Under the pieces are notes generated by a model. The model was not told the DNA's origin. It saw nothing but the letters and a program-made list of their open reading frames with translations, and made no database searches. Both the position numbers and the translations under genes were made by a program. Positions 49,956 through 58,591 of a DNA stretch of 64,000 nt are shown piece after piece (position 1 is the first letter of the stretch; every line of letters begins with the position of its first letter). The stretch comes from Faecalibacterium taiwanense (lineage in GTDB: Bacteria > Bacillota > Clostridia > Oscillospirales > Ruminococcaceae): positions 992,001 through 1,056,000 of the forward strand of contig NZ_CP155552.1 of assembly GCF_036632915.2 (NCBI RefSeq). Direction: 5' to 3'.

Positions 49956-51138
49956 ATGAACCGTGCACAGGACGGAGGCCTTCGCTTTTTCTCCGAGCTG
50001 TCGGAGCATCAGATTTCGGCCGATGAGTTTTTCAATGTTGTCCTGCTGGACTCGCTGGCCCGCAATTTCGGGCTGAAGAACGTGCTCATCTCGTATTTTG
50101 ACCCGCAGGGCAGATTCCTCTCGTGGACCCACCGCAACGGCGTGCTGGCGGATCACGAGGGACACCCGTATCGCAGCTGCCTGCCCGAGGATGTGGTGCG
50201 TCAGACCCTGTATCGGGAGGCGGTGCAGGACAACCTGACCTACTACAATGTGACCCCCGACTGTACCATTCCACCCGGCTGATCCCGCCGCAGGATTACG
50301 CCCGAAGCCGCTATGTGCAGTTCATTCAGGAACAGTTCGGAGCGTATTACAGCGTGACCATGGCCTTTGGTATCAATGCCTACATTCAGGTGGCGTTTTT
50401 TAAAAGCTGCGCCGAGGGGGATTTTACCCCCGAGGAGCTTTTTGCAGCTGGAGCAGATCTACGTTTACATCGCCAACGATTACAAGAACTTCAAAAAATA
50501 CGAGCAGGCCCGGATCATCACCAACATCCAGAGCGAGATCATCCTCTCCGGGAGAAAGCCTACCTCGTCACCGACGATTTCATGCACATCATGAGCTGCA
50601 ACCACGCGGCAAAGGTCTGTCTGGACGATATCCTTGGCGCCGCCGCCGAGGGCTGGACGGCAGCAGACCCTGCAGCTGGCTGCCGTTTTTGCTGGGCAGC
50701 GAGCGGGACCACGCCGAAAACAGGGTGCAGACCCGGGTCATCCGGGACTATATCTTTAAGATCTACACCTACGATCAGCGCTATTCCAACGGCATCGTGG
50801 ACCGCTACCACTGGATCACCATTTCCCGGGTGGAGTCGTCGGCGGCGAACGACCGGAGCGGAGAAGCTCTGCCTGCAGGCACAGGTCAGCCGCTGACCAA
50901 AGCGGAACTGCGGGTGGCACGGCTGCTGGCAAAGGGGCTGACCTATCAGGCCGTAGCCGACCAGCTGGTGGTAAGCTACCATACAGTCAAGAAGCATGTG
51001 CAGAATATCTACCAGAAATGCGGGGTCAATTCCCGGTTCCAGCTTTACCGCTGGATGGAGCGGAACGACCCCAAAAATGACCCAGCGCATCCAGAATGGC
51101 ACCCCGTGGGAAAAAGCCGGACAGAATGTCGGAAATGA
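49956..51138 (+). pseudogene. LuxR-type regulator with an unrecognised sensor domain, four frameshifts
   Basis: About 390 residues when repaired. The C-terminal LuxR/GerE HTH is clear: LTKAELRVARLLAKGLTYQA, then LVVSYHTVKKHVQNIYQKCG. The N-terminal 250 residues look like a tandem sensor region, possibly GAF or PAS. Recognisable pieces are NFGLKNVLISYFDPQGRFLS, YSVTMAFGINAYIQVAFFKS and YLVTDDFMHIMSCNHAAKVC; I cannot name the ligand. Frame changes lie at 50254-50258, 50439-50443, 50547-50551 and 50650-50652, all in short homopolymers. It lies directly before the glycyl-radical genes and may activate them. Confidence 0.7.
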
Positions 51139-51298
51139 CGATCCTGTCCGGCTTTTTTCTGTGGATCCACAGGCCCAAAATAGGGAGAGTTCCCTATTCA
51201 AAATCGACCGGTCGTCCACTGTTTCTCCCCGGCGGCATCTGGTAGAATCGAAGCAGAAACAAATGCAGAAACAAACGCAGAAAAAGGAGGCGTCCGCT

Positions 51299-52261
51299 GT
51301 GGATCAGACCGGCATCGTGTTCAATGTCCAGCGCTTCACCATCCACGACGGCCCCGGGGTGCGGACAGAGTTTTTTCTGAAGGGATGCCCCCTGCGGTGC
51401 CAGTGGTGCTCCAACCCCGAAAGCTGGGCGCTGCAGCCGCAGGTGGGGGTCTATCGGACCAAGTGCATCGGGCGCAGGGCCTGCGGTGCCTGCGATGACA
51501 GCTGCCCGCAGGGCGAGATCTTCCGGTTCACCGCAGGCAGGCTGGCAGGCATCGACCGGACAAAGTGCAGCGACTGTCTGGTCTGCGCGGAGGAATGCCC
51601 CTCCGATGCCCTCAAGCAGTGGGGCAGACCGATGAAGGTGGAGGAGTGCATGGAGATCGTCCGGCGGGACAGGGGCTATTACGAGCGCTCGGGCGGGGAG
51701 TCACCGTCTCGGGCGGCGACCCGCTGGTGCAGAGCGATTTTGTGGCAGCCCTGTTCCGGGCCTGCCGGCAGGAGGGTTCCATACCTGCTGCGAGTCCACC
51801 TTCCATGCCGGATGGGATGCGGTGGAAAAAATCCTTCCCTGCACCGACCTCATCATCTCTGACCTCAAACTGATGGACCCGGAGCTTCACCGGCAGTACA
51901 CCGGGGTGAGCAACGAGCGCATCCTGCAAAACCTGCGCCGTCTGGCGCAGGAGGGCCGGAAATGATCCTTCGCATCCCGGTCATCCCGGGCGTTAACGAT
52001 GGGCGGCAGAACATCGAAGCCAGCGCGGATTTCATCCTCAAACAGCTGGGCGGGCAGGTGCGGACCCTGCAGCTGCTGAGCTTTATACGGCTGGGCGAGG
52101 AAAAATACCGGTCGCTGGGCATCCCGTATCAGATGGAGTCCGTGCGCCTGCAGCGCCGGGCTTTTCAGCGGCGGGTCGAGGAGATCGCAAAGTATTTCAA
52201 CAGCCGGGGCATCCACTGTCTGGTGGGTACCCGGGAAAAAGAAGAGAACCGACCGGAATAA
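51299..52261 (+). pseudogene. hpfH: Glycyl-radical enzyme activase (radical SAM), three frameshifts
   Basis: About 320 residues when repaired. The radical-SAM cluster motif is CPLRCQWCSNPES. A ferredoxin-like insert with two Cys clusters follows (CGACDDSCPQG; CSDCLVCAEECPSDAL), as in activases of glycerol-dehydratase-type enzymes. SGGDPLVQ and the downstream segments lie in changing frames. One-base losses are at 51695-51698, 51774-51776 and 51960-51962. The start is probably GTG 51299 after AAAAAGGAGG. It would install the glycyl radical on the enzyme encoded 27 bases downstream. Confidence 0.83.
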
Positions 52262-52287
52262 AGCATCACGCCAAGGAGGAAACCGTT

Positions 52288-54794
52288 ATGGCAGCTGTCC
52301 ACACCAACGCACGCGGCACCGAGCCGTATGATAAAGTTTACTGTCTGGGGTATCAGGTCCATCACGAGGACTGGTCCCCCTATCCCCGCATCAACAAACT
52401 GCGCCAGACGTTTCTGGACCGGGGCTATGACGTGGACGTGGAGCGTCTGCGCCTTGTCACCCAGAGCTACCGGCAGCACGAACACCTGCCCGAAAAGCAG
52501 AAGGTGGCCTACGCCTTTGAAAATGTGCTGCTGCACTGCGGCATAGAGATCTGCGACGACGACTTGATCGTGGGCGAGATCGCTTCGCCCATCAAATCTG
52601 CCCCCATCTACCCGGAGTTCTCGGTCAACTGGATCCTGGACGAAGTGCAGAACCACCCCTTTGAGCAGCGGGAGCATGACCAGTTCACCATCCGCAGCGA
52701 ACAGGAAAAGCAGGAGATCCTGGAGCTGTGCCGCTGGTGGAAGGGCCGCACGCTGGACGATTACATCAACGTCCGTCTGGACGAGGACCAGCTCAAGGGC
52801 TCCGAGGCGGGCAAAAAATCTACCAGACCAACCTCTACCACTACGCCGGCACCGGTCATCTGGCGGTGGATTACGCCCGCCTGATGCAGCTGGGCTTTGA
52901 CGGTCTGCTGCAGCGTGCCCGGGAAAAGCTGGCGGCGCTGGACATGCACGACCCCGAGTTCTGCACCAAGCGGGAGTTCTATCAGGCGGTCACCATCATG
53001 TACGGCGCTGTAAAAAGTACATCCTGCGGTATGCGGTTCTGGCAGAGGAAATGGCAGCCCGCGAGCAGGAAGCCGGGCGGAAGGCCGAGCTGGAACAGAT
53101 CGCCGCCAACTGCCGCGCTGTGGCAGGCGGCACGCCAAAGACCTTCTGGCAGGCGCTGCAGCTGTTCCACTTTGCCACGATGCTCATTTGTGTGGAGTCC
53201 AACGGCCACTCCATCTCCTATGGACGGATGGACCAGTGGCTCTACCCCTATTATCAGGCGGACAAGAGCCTTTCCAAGGAGTTCGCGCTGGAACTGCTGG
53301 AAGTGGAGTATGTCAAGCTCAACAACCCCACCAAGCTCAAGGACCGGGGCAGCATGGCGCTGCGCAACGGCAGGGGCTTTGGCGGCGAGAGCCTGACCAT
53401 TGGCGGCGTGAAGCGGGACGGCACCGACGCCACCAACGACCTGACCATGCTGATGCTGGAAGCCTCTGCCCACACCCGGATGATGAACCCGTGGGTCTGT
53501 GTGCGGATGCACGAGGGCACCCCGGAGGAGCTCCGCATCAAGGCGGTAGAGTGCATCCGCGCCGGCTACGGCCACCCCAAGCTTTTCAACGACAGCGCTG
53601 CGATCAAGGGCATGCTGCGCAAGGGGATGACTCTGGAGGAAGCCCGCGACTACTGCGTGGTGGGCTGTGTGGAGATCAGCCTGCCGGGCCGGGAATACGG
53701 CTGGCACGACGCCGCCTATGTCAACACCGCCAAGATGATGGAGATGGTGCTCAACGGAGGCCGCTGCCTTGACTGCGGCCCGCACTGCCCCGCTGGAGCC
53801 GGTGCGGCGCACTGGGTGGACATCTTGGTCCCGATACCGGCAGGCTGGACCGCTATGCCAGCTTTGAGGAGGTCCGGCAGAGCGTGGATGCCCAGTTTGA
53901 GTACTGGACCAACCAGATGTGCTCCAGCCTCTGCGTCATCGAGAATGCCCACCGGGCGCTCAAACCGCTGCCCTACGTCTCGGCGCTGTTTGAGGACTGC
54001 ATGGAGTCCGGTCACGACCTGACCGAGGGCGGTGCCAAGTACAACGGCATCGGCCCTCAGGCCAGCGGCATTGCCACCTGTGCCGACTCGCTGGCTGCCA
54101 TCCGGCAGCTGGTCTTTGACGAAAAGCGCTGCACAGGCGCCGAACTGCTGGAAGCCGTCAAGCACAACTGGAAGGGCTATGAGAAGCTGTACGCTCTCGT
54201 CAACAGCTCCAAAGTCCACCACTACGGCAACGACGATGATTACGCCGATGCGCTGTTCCGGTTCATGTTCGAGACCTACTGCAGGCACATTGCCGGACGC
54301 AAAACGCCGCGTGGCGGGATCTTCAGCCCCGGTGTCTACTCGGTCAACGCCAACGTTGCCATGGGCCTGAACACCAACGCATCGGTGGACGGACGCAAGG
54401 CGGGGAGGCCATCTCGGACAACATGGGCCCGGTCCATACGGAGCTTGGCTCCCATGACATCAACGGCCCCACCGCCATCGTCAACTCCCTGACCAAGGTG
54501 GACCACAGCCTTGCCACCAACGGTACCCTGATGAACCTCCGCTTCCCGCAGGAGGCGGTGGCGGGCATCGAAGGCCGCGACAATCTGGCAGCCTTTATTG
54601 AGGAATACATCCACAAGGGGGCCATGCACGTCCAGTTCAACATTATGAGCGCCGCCACCATGCGGGCTGCCCAGAAAAAGCCGGAGGACTACAAGGACAT
54701 GCTGGTCCGCGTGGCGGGATACAGCGCCTACTTTGTGGAACTGGGCAAGCCGCTGCAGAAGGATCTGATCCAGAGGACCGAACTCCATTTTTAA
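52288..54794 (+). pseudogene. hpfG: Glycyl-radical diol dehydratase, probable dihydroxypropanesulfonate dehydratase, four frameshifts
   Basis: About 836 residues when repaired. The C-terminal radical loop is VRVAGYSAYF; the catalytic Cys and Glu are in VVGCVEISLPG. GHSISYGRMDQW, GWHDAAYVN and TGHLAVDY match positions that bind the diol in B12-independent glycerol dehydratase. This favours a dehydratase (HpfG-like) over a C-S lyase (HpsG), but substrate cannot be proved from sequence alone. Dehydrating dihydroxypropanesulfonate would give 3-sulfopropionaldehyde. Frame changes: A-runs 52813-52818 and 53012-53016, C-run 53788-53791, G-run 54402-54405. AAGGAGG precedes ATG 52288. Confidence 0.85.
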
Positions 54795-54822
54795 CGGGTA
54801 ACGATAGAAAGGAAGCACAGCG

Positions 54823-55971
54823 ATGAAAGACTTCAACTTTAAGATTCCCCAGAACATCCAGTTTGGCATGGGCAGTCTGAAAAAGCTGCCGGAGATCCTG
54901 ACCGAGAGCCGCTCGGACAAGATCCTGCTGGTGTCGGATCGCGGACTGGAAAAGATCGGCGTCGTCAAAAAGGTGCAGGATATCATTGAGACGGCGGGGC
55001 TGCAGTGCACCAGCTATCTGGATGTGGTGCCCAACCCCACCATGGCGGTGGTCAACGAGGCCGCGGACCTGTACCGGAAATGCGGAGCCACCAGCATCGT
55101 GGCGCTGGGCGGCGGCAGCTCCATGGACGTGGGCAAGGCTGTGGGCATCCTGGCCAACTATGGCGGCAGGATCACCGACTACGAGGGCAACCACAAGGTG
55201 CCCGGCCCCATCGTGCCGATGATCGCCATCCCCACTACGGCAGGCACCGGCAGCGAGGTGACGGCCTCTGCTGTGATCACGGACACCGAGCGCAACTACA
55301 AGCTCTCGGTGTTCAGCTACGAGATCCTGCCCAGATACGCCGTGCTGGACCCCGAGCTGATCATGACGGCTCCCGCTTCCATCGCTGCGTCCTGCGGCGT
55401 GGACGCCCTCATCCACGCCATGGAGGCCTATGTCTCCCGCAACGCTACCCCCTTCTCCGACGCCATGGCGGAAAAGGCCATGGAGCTCATCGGCGGCAGC
55501 CTGCGCCGCTTTGTGGCCAACCGTCAGGACGAGGAAGCCGCCTGCGCCATGATGCTGGGCTCCAACTTTGCAGGCATCGCCTTTGCATGGGCCCGGCTGG
55601 GCAATGTCCACGCCATGAGCCACCCGGTCAGCGCGTATTTCAACGTGCCCCACGGGGTGGCAAACTCCATCCTGCTGCCCAACGTGGTGGAGTACAATGC
55701 ACTGGCGGACCATGGACGCTATGAGGTCATCTACAACTACATCCGGGAAGGCAGCGGCTCCACCGAAAACTTTACCCCGGAGCTGCTGGTGGAGGAGTTG
55801 CGCCGCCTGAACCGGCAGCTTGGCATCCCCGCCACCCTGTCGGAGGTGGGTGTCACCGTCGAAAAGATCCCTGCGATGGCAGAGGATGCCATGAAGAGCG
55901 GCAACATCCCGGCAAACCCCCGCCAGAGCACAGTCAGGGACATTATCAAGCTGTACGAAAAGACCATGTAA
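54823..55971 (+). CDS. hpfD: Iron-containing alcohol dehydrogenase, probable 3-sulfopropionaldehyde reductase
   Basis: A 382-residue group III (iron-dependent) alcohol dehydrogenase, intact. The NAD-binding ALGGGSSMDVGKAVGI and TAGTGSEVTASAVI are typical. Metal ligands are Asp and His in GVDALIHAMEAY, His in NVHAMSHPV and His in VPHGVANSIL. Such enzymes include 1,3-propanediol dehydrogenase. Next to the glycyl-radical dehydratase the likely job is reducing its aldehyde product to 3-hydroxypropanesulfonate, disposing of NADH. It could equally reduce 3-hydroxypropionaldehyde or hydroxyacetone. GAAAGGAAG precedes the ATG. Confidence 0.88.
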   Translation: MKDFNFKIPQNIQFGMGSLKKLPEILTESRSDKILLVSDRGLEKIGVVKKVQDIIETAGLQCTSYLDVVPNPTMAVVNEAADLYRKCGATSIVALGGGSSMDVGKAVGILANYGGRITDYEGNHKVPGPIVPMIAIPTTAGTGSEVTASAVITDTERNYKLSVFSYEILPRYAVLDPELIMTAPASIAASCGVDALIHAMEAYVSRNATPFSDAMAEKAMELIGGSLRRFVANRQDEEAACAMMLGSNFAGIAFAWARLGNVHAMSHPVSAYFNVPHGVANSILLPNVVEYNALADHGRYEVIYNYIREGSGSTENFTPELLVEELRRLNRQLGIPATLSEVGVTVEKIPAMAEDAMKSGNIPANPRQSTVRDIIKLYEKTM

Positions 55972-55985
55972 ACGGGGTGTTTTCC

Positions 55986-56865
55986 ATGCAGGCAGTGCTT
56001 CGGAATGATTTTTTGACCCTTACGGTGGACACCCATGGAGCCGAGGCGGTCAGTTTGAAAAACGATGCCGGGGAGGAGGTGCTCTGGCAGGCTGACCCGG
56101 AGGTCTGGCCCCGTCACGCGCCCATCCTTTTTCCGTGGACAGGGAGCTGCCCGGCAGCTCCTACTCTCACAAAGGCAAGACCTACCATGTGGTCAAGCAG
56201 GGCTTTGCCAGGGATGTGGAACACACGCTGGTGCGGGCTGATGAGAACGAGATCGTCTTGGAGCTGCGTTCCAGCCCGGAGCTTAAGGCGACGCAGTTCC
56301 CTTTGATTTTATTCTGCGCAGCACGTTCCGGTTGGAGAACCGGACGGTCTGCCACACTCTGACCGTGGAAAATCCCGGCAGCGAGGAGCTGCGCTTCGGC
56401 ATCGGCTTTCATCCCGCATTCAACATCCCCTTTGACCGTCACCATACCACAGAGGATTACGAGTTCCGGTTTGACCGGCCGGAAAGCCCGGTCATTCTGG
56501 ATGCCCGGCCCCATGGGCTGCTCAGCGGAAAGTGCTATTACAAATGGAAAAATGCCGAGAAGATCCAGCTGACCGATGATCTGTTTTCCAACGACAGCTT
56601 CTGCATGGCGGGGCTGCGGACCAGAACGTTGGGCATTTATGAAAAAGACAGCGGGCGGCACATCGTCTGCAATGTTGAGGATTTTCCGTACAAGCTGATC
56701 TGGAGCGCGCTGGCAAAGCCGGTCCGCTTTGTCTGCATCGAGCCATGGCACTCTCTGCCCAGCGCAGAGACCGACCCGCAGGAGTGGAGCGAGCGCGCCG
56801 CCGCCGTCTGTCTTGCACCCGGAAAAAGCTGGTCTACGACCCTTTCCACCACCGTCATGCGGTGA
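55986..56865 (+). pseudogene. Aldose 1-epimerase-like protein (possible sulfoquinovose mutarotase), two frameshifts
   Basis: About 293 residues when repaired, of the galactose mutarotase-like family. The N-terminus is FLTLTVDTHGAEAVSLKNDA, then SSYSHKGKTYHVVKQGFARD. The catalytic-type His is in RFGIGFHPAFNIPF, and CIEPWHSLPSAETDP near the end is characteristic. Mutarotases of this kind accompany glycosidases and speed anomer interconversion of the released sugar. One-base losses lie near 56137 and at T-run 56302-56304. It is the last gene of the cluster, followed by a terminator. Confidence 0.75.
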
Positions 56866-56913
56866 AGACCAGCAGCAGTTTCCAAGCACCTGCCGCACAG
56901 CGGGCTGGAAATG

Positions 56914-56960
56914 CAAAAAGTCCCATGCCGCACCGGAAAGGCGGGCGTGGGACTTTTGCT
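56914..56960 (+). terminator. Terminator of the sulfoquinovose cluster
   Basis: CAAAAAGTCCCA pairs with TGGGACTTTTG around a GC-rich inner stem. Between here and 57391 I see no gene, only the right-end repeats of the element. Confidence 0.75.
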
Positions 56961-57221
56961 TTGGGCGTTGCGGGCCGGGGCGTTTGTTTTGCTTCAGCTT
57001 TGGTCAAAAGACCGGTGCACTCCAGAGCCGGGCGCAGGGCTAGGTATAAAAGCACAGCGCAGGCGGTGGAGACCACGCTGTTTACAAAGGTGATTAGCGG
57101 AAGGAAAGCAGGTTCATCATAGTAGTATCCTCCAAGACTTGATTTTTGGTGTGCGGTCACTCGAACTAATGCCGTCAAGTCGTTGTCGGATGAAGTGGTT
57201 TTCAGTTTGTCTGGGAGTAAG

Positions 57222-57264
57222 TGCACGATTTCTGCACGGATTTTGCACGGTTTCAAAACGTGCA
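57222..57264 (+). repeat. Right array of integrase arm-type sites
   Basis: TGCACGAT (57222), TGCACGGA (57233) and TGCACGGT (57244), exactly 11 bp apart, plus an inverted CGTGCA at 57259. Same motif, period and orientation as the left array at 31858. Confidence 0.7.
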
Positions 57265-57391
57265 GAGGGTGCTTTTCGATGCGAAATCCGACAAAGGATG
57301 CAGAAGCTGCCGGGAGAAAAATCACGTTGCTTTGATTGAAAATGACGATAGCTCGAAACTTCCATAAATTGAGACGAACCGGCGGCTTGCT

Positions 57392-57436
57392 CTCTTAATC
57401 AGTGGGCCCAGGGTTCGAGTCCCTGGAGGTGCACCA
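57392..57436 (+). repeat. attR: attR: second copy of the 45-bp tRNA-Lys 3' end
   Basis: Identical to 31746-31790 but without the 5' half of the tRNA, so it is not a functional tRNA gene. It marks the far boundary of the element. Confidence 0.92.
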
Positions 57437-57443
57437 CATCAAC

Positions 57444-57487
57444 AAAATCCGAACTTTTTTCCGATAGGAGAAGGGTTCGGATTTTTT
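57444..57487 (+). terminator. Original terminator of the rRNA-tRNA operon
   Basis: AATCCGAAC pairs with GTTCGGATT, followed by TTTT. It lies directly after attR, where the tRNA-Lys terminator of the uninterrupted chromosome should be. Confidence 0.75.
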
Positions 57488-57550
57488 GTATTCTATGGGA
57501 GAAAAATTTCCATTGACTGTACCGGGGTTGAGGATGCACTGGATGTGACC

Positions 57551-57679
57551 ATGGCGCAGCAGACGGAACTGGACTACCTTATCTACAATGACCCACTGGG
57601 CTATGCGGATTTGATTCTGAACGGCGACCCGAAGGAATATTTGAAGAATGTGTCCGGTAGTCGTACACTAGAAGATTAA
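57551..57679 (+). CDS. Short open frame, probably a gene remnant
   Basis: I do not recognise this. The frame encodes MAQQTELDYLIYNDPLGYAD followed by about 20 more residues ending SGSRTLED. The frame is open about 60 bases further upstream without a start or ribosome site, so it looks like the 3' end of a gene that lost its beginning. The protein-like composition and the terminator right after it argue that it was once coding. Confidence 0.35.
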   Translation: MAQQTELDYLIYNDPLGYADLILNGDPKEYLKNVSGSRTLED

Positions 57680-57682
57680 AAA

Positions 57683-57726
57683 GTAATTGTCTGTCGAACA
57701 AAAACATTCGGCAGACAATTTTTTTC
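57683..57726. terminator. Bidirectional terminator
   Basis: AATTGTCTG-TCGAA pairs with TTCGG-CAGACAATT, followed by TTTTT. It can serve the Crp/Fnr gene on the minus strand as well. Confidence 0.85.
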
Positions 57727-57744
57727 ATAGATTTAGAAGTACTG

Positions 57745-58428
57745 TCAGTTCCAACCATACAAAAACGTTGGATTCAACAGGTGAATCTTTGCACCGGAAA
57801 AATCAAGGATCCTCTCATCGCGCATCCGGCACAGCTCACGGGAAAGAGCACTGCGGTCCACACAGAGGAAATCTGCCAGTTCTGTCCGGGTGTAGGGCAG
57901 ACTGTAACAGCCTTTTTCATCGGGTGTCAAGGTTTGAAGATAAATCTTCAGACGATCTCGAAGCCGTTTTTGTGCTAAAATACGCACTTTGGTGTTAAAA
58001 AAGAGAAGCTGCTGCGCCATATCCTGCATAAGATTTGCTGTGACTTGCATCCGGCAGGGACAGGTCAGCGTTTTCTGTGACAGCAATGCGCTGAAATCCA
58101 GCAGCATTACAGTACAGTCCGAACTGGCACGCAGACAGACCGGACTTGTCGTCCAGCCAGTACAGGCCAGTTCTGCACCAAATATTTCTCCGGGATGAAA
58201 ACGGCAGATGCTGATTTGATTGCCATTTTCATCATAAAAAAATTCTTCCATCGTGCCATCCAGCAGAACACCCGTATTGTGGCTCTGCTCACCCAGCTCG
58301 ACGATGTGCGCACCACGAGGATATTCACGGACAGTCGCATTCAAGCAACTAAGGACTTCCCTATATTTTCGTGGCTGGATGCCGTTGAACATGCCGCATT
58401 GCTGTAAAATTGAATAATATTGCTCCAT
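57745..58428 (-). CDS. Crp/Fnr-family transcriptional regulator
   Basis: A 227-residue regulator. The N-terminal cyclic-nucleotide-binding-like barrel has GVLLDGTMEEFFYDENGNQI and RFHPGEIFGAELACTG. The C-terminal HTH_Crp domain has YTRTELADFLCVDRSALSRE. Several Cys are present, but the spacing does not clearly match the Fnr iron-sulfur set, and cAMP-binding residues are not obvious. It is divergent from the large activase-like gene, and a GTTTGA-N4-TCAAAC palindrome lies between them. An anaerobic or acyl-CoA-related signal is a reasonable guess only. Confidence 0.9.
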   Translation of the reverse strand: MEQYYSILQQCGMFNGIQPRKYREVLSCLNATVREYPRGAHIVELGEQSHNTGVLLDGTMEEFFYDENGNQISICRFHPGEIFGAELACTGWTTSPVCLRASSDCTVMLLDFSALLSQKTLTCPCRMQVTANLMQDMAQQLLFFNTKVRILAQKRLRDRLKIYLQTLTPDEKGCYSLPYTRTELADFLCVDRSALSRELCRMRDERILDFSGAKIHLLNPTFLYGWN

Positions 58429-58537
58429 CTTAAAATTTACTTTGCCGTTGCCATAACAACGGACACTCCGAGGTAGTTGTGTTAAACTCTTGGTTAGAGA
58501 TGTCTAATTAAAAGGCATCATTATTATACGGTATAAA

Positions 58538-58553
58538 GTTTGAAATGTCAAAC
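58538..58553. promoter_or_regulatory. Palindrome in the divergent promoter region
   Basis: GTTTGA-AATG-TCAAAC, perfect, 39 bases before the activase-like gene and next to GGTATAAAG. The half-site resembles Fnr-like TTGA, but the spacer is shorter by two than the Fnr consensus. Confidence 0.5.
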
Positions 58554-58591
58554 CCTATAACGTTCAGGGTTGATATCGAAGGAGTGACACA

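Noticed and set aside
52288..54794. Assignment of the glycyl-radical enzyme as pyruvate formate-lyase or choline trimethylamine-lyase
   Set aside because: The Cys-x-Glu active site (GCVE) and GHSIS/GWHD segments fit diol dehydratases; PFL has adjacent Cys-Cys, and no microcompartment or cut genes lie nearby.
57117..57391. Small open frames at the right end of the element
   Set aside because: They have no ribosome site or recognisable similarity, and the stretch is better explained by the TGCACG repeats and attR.
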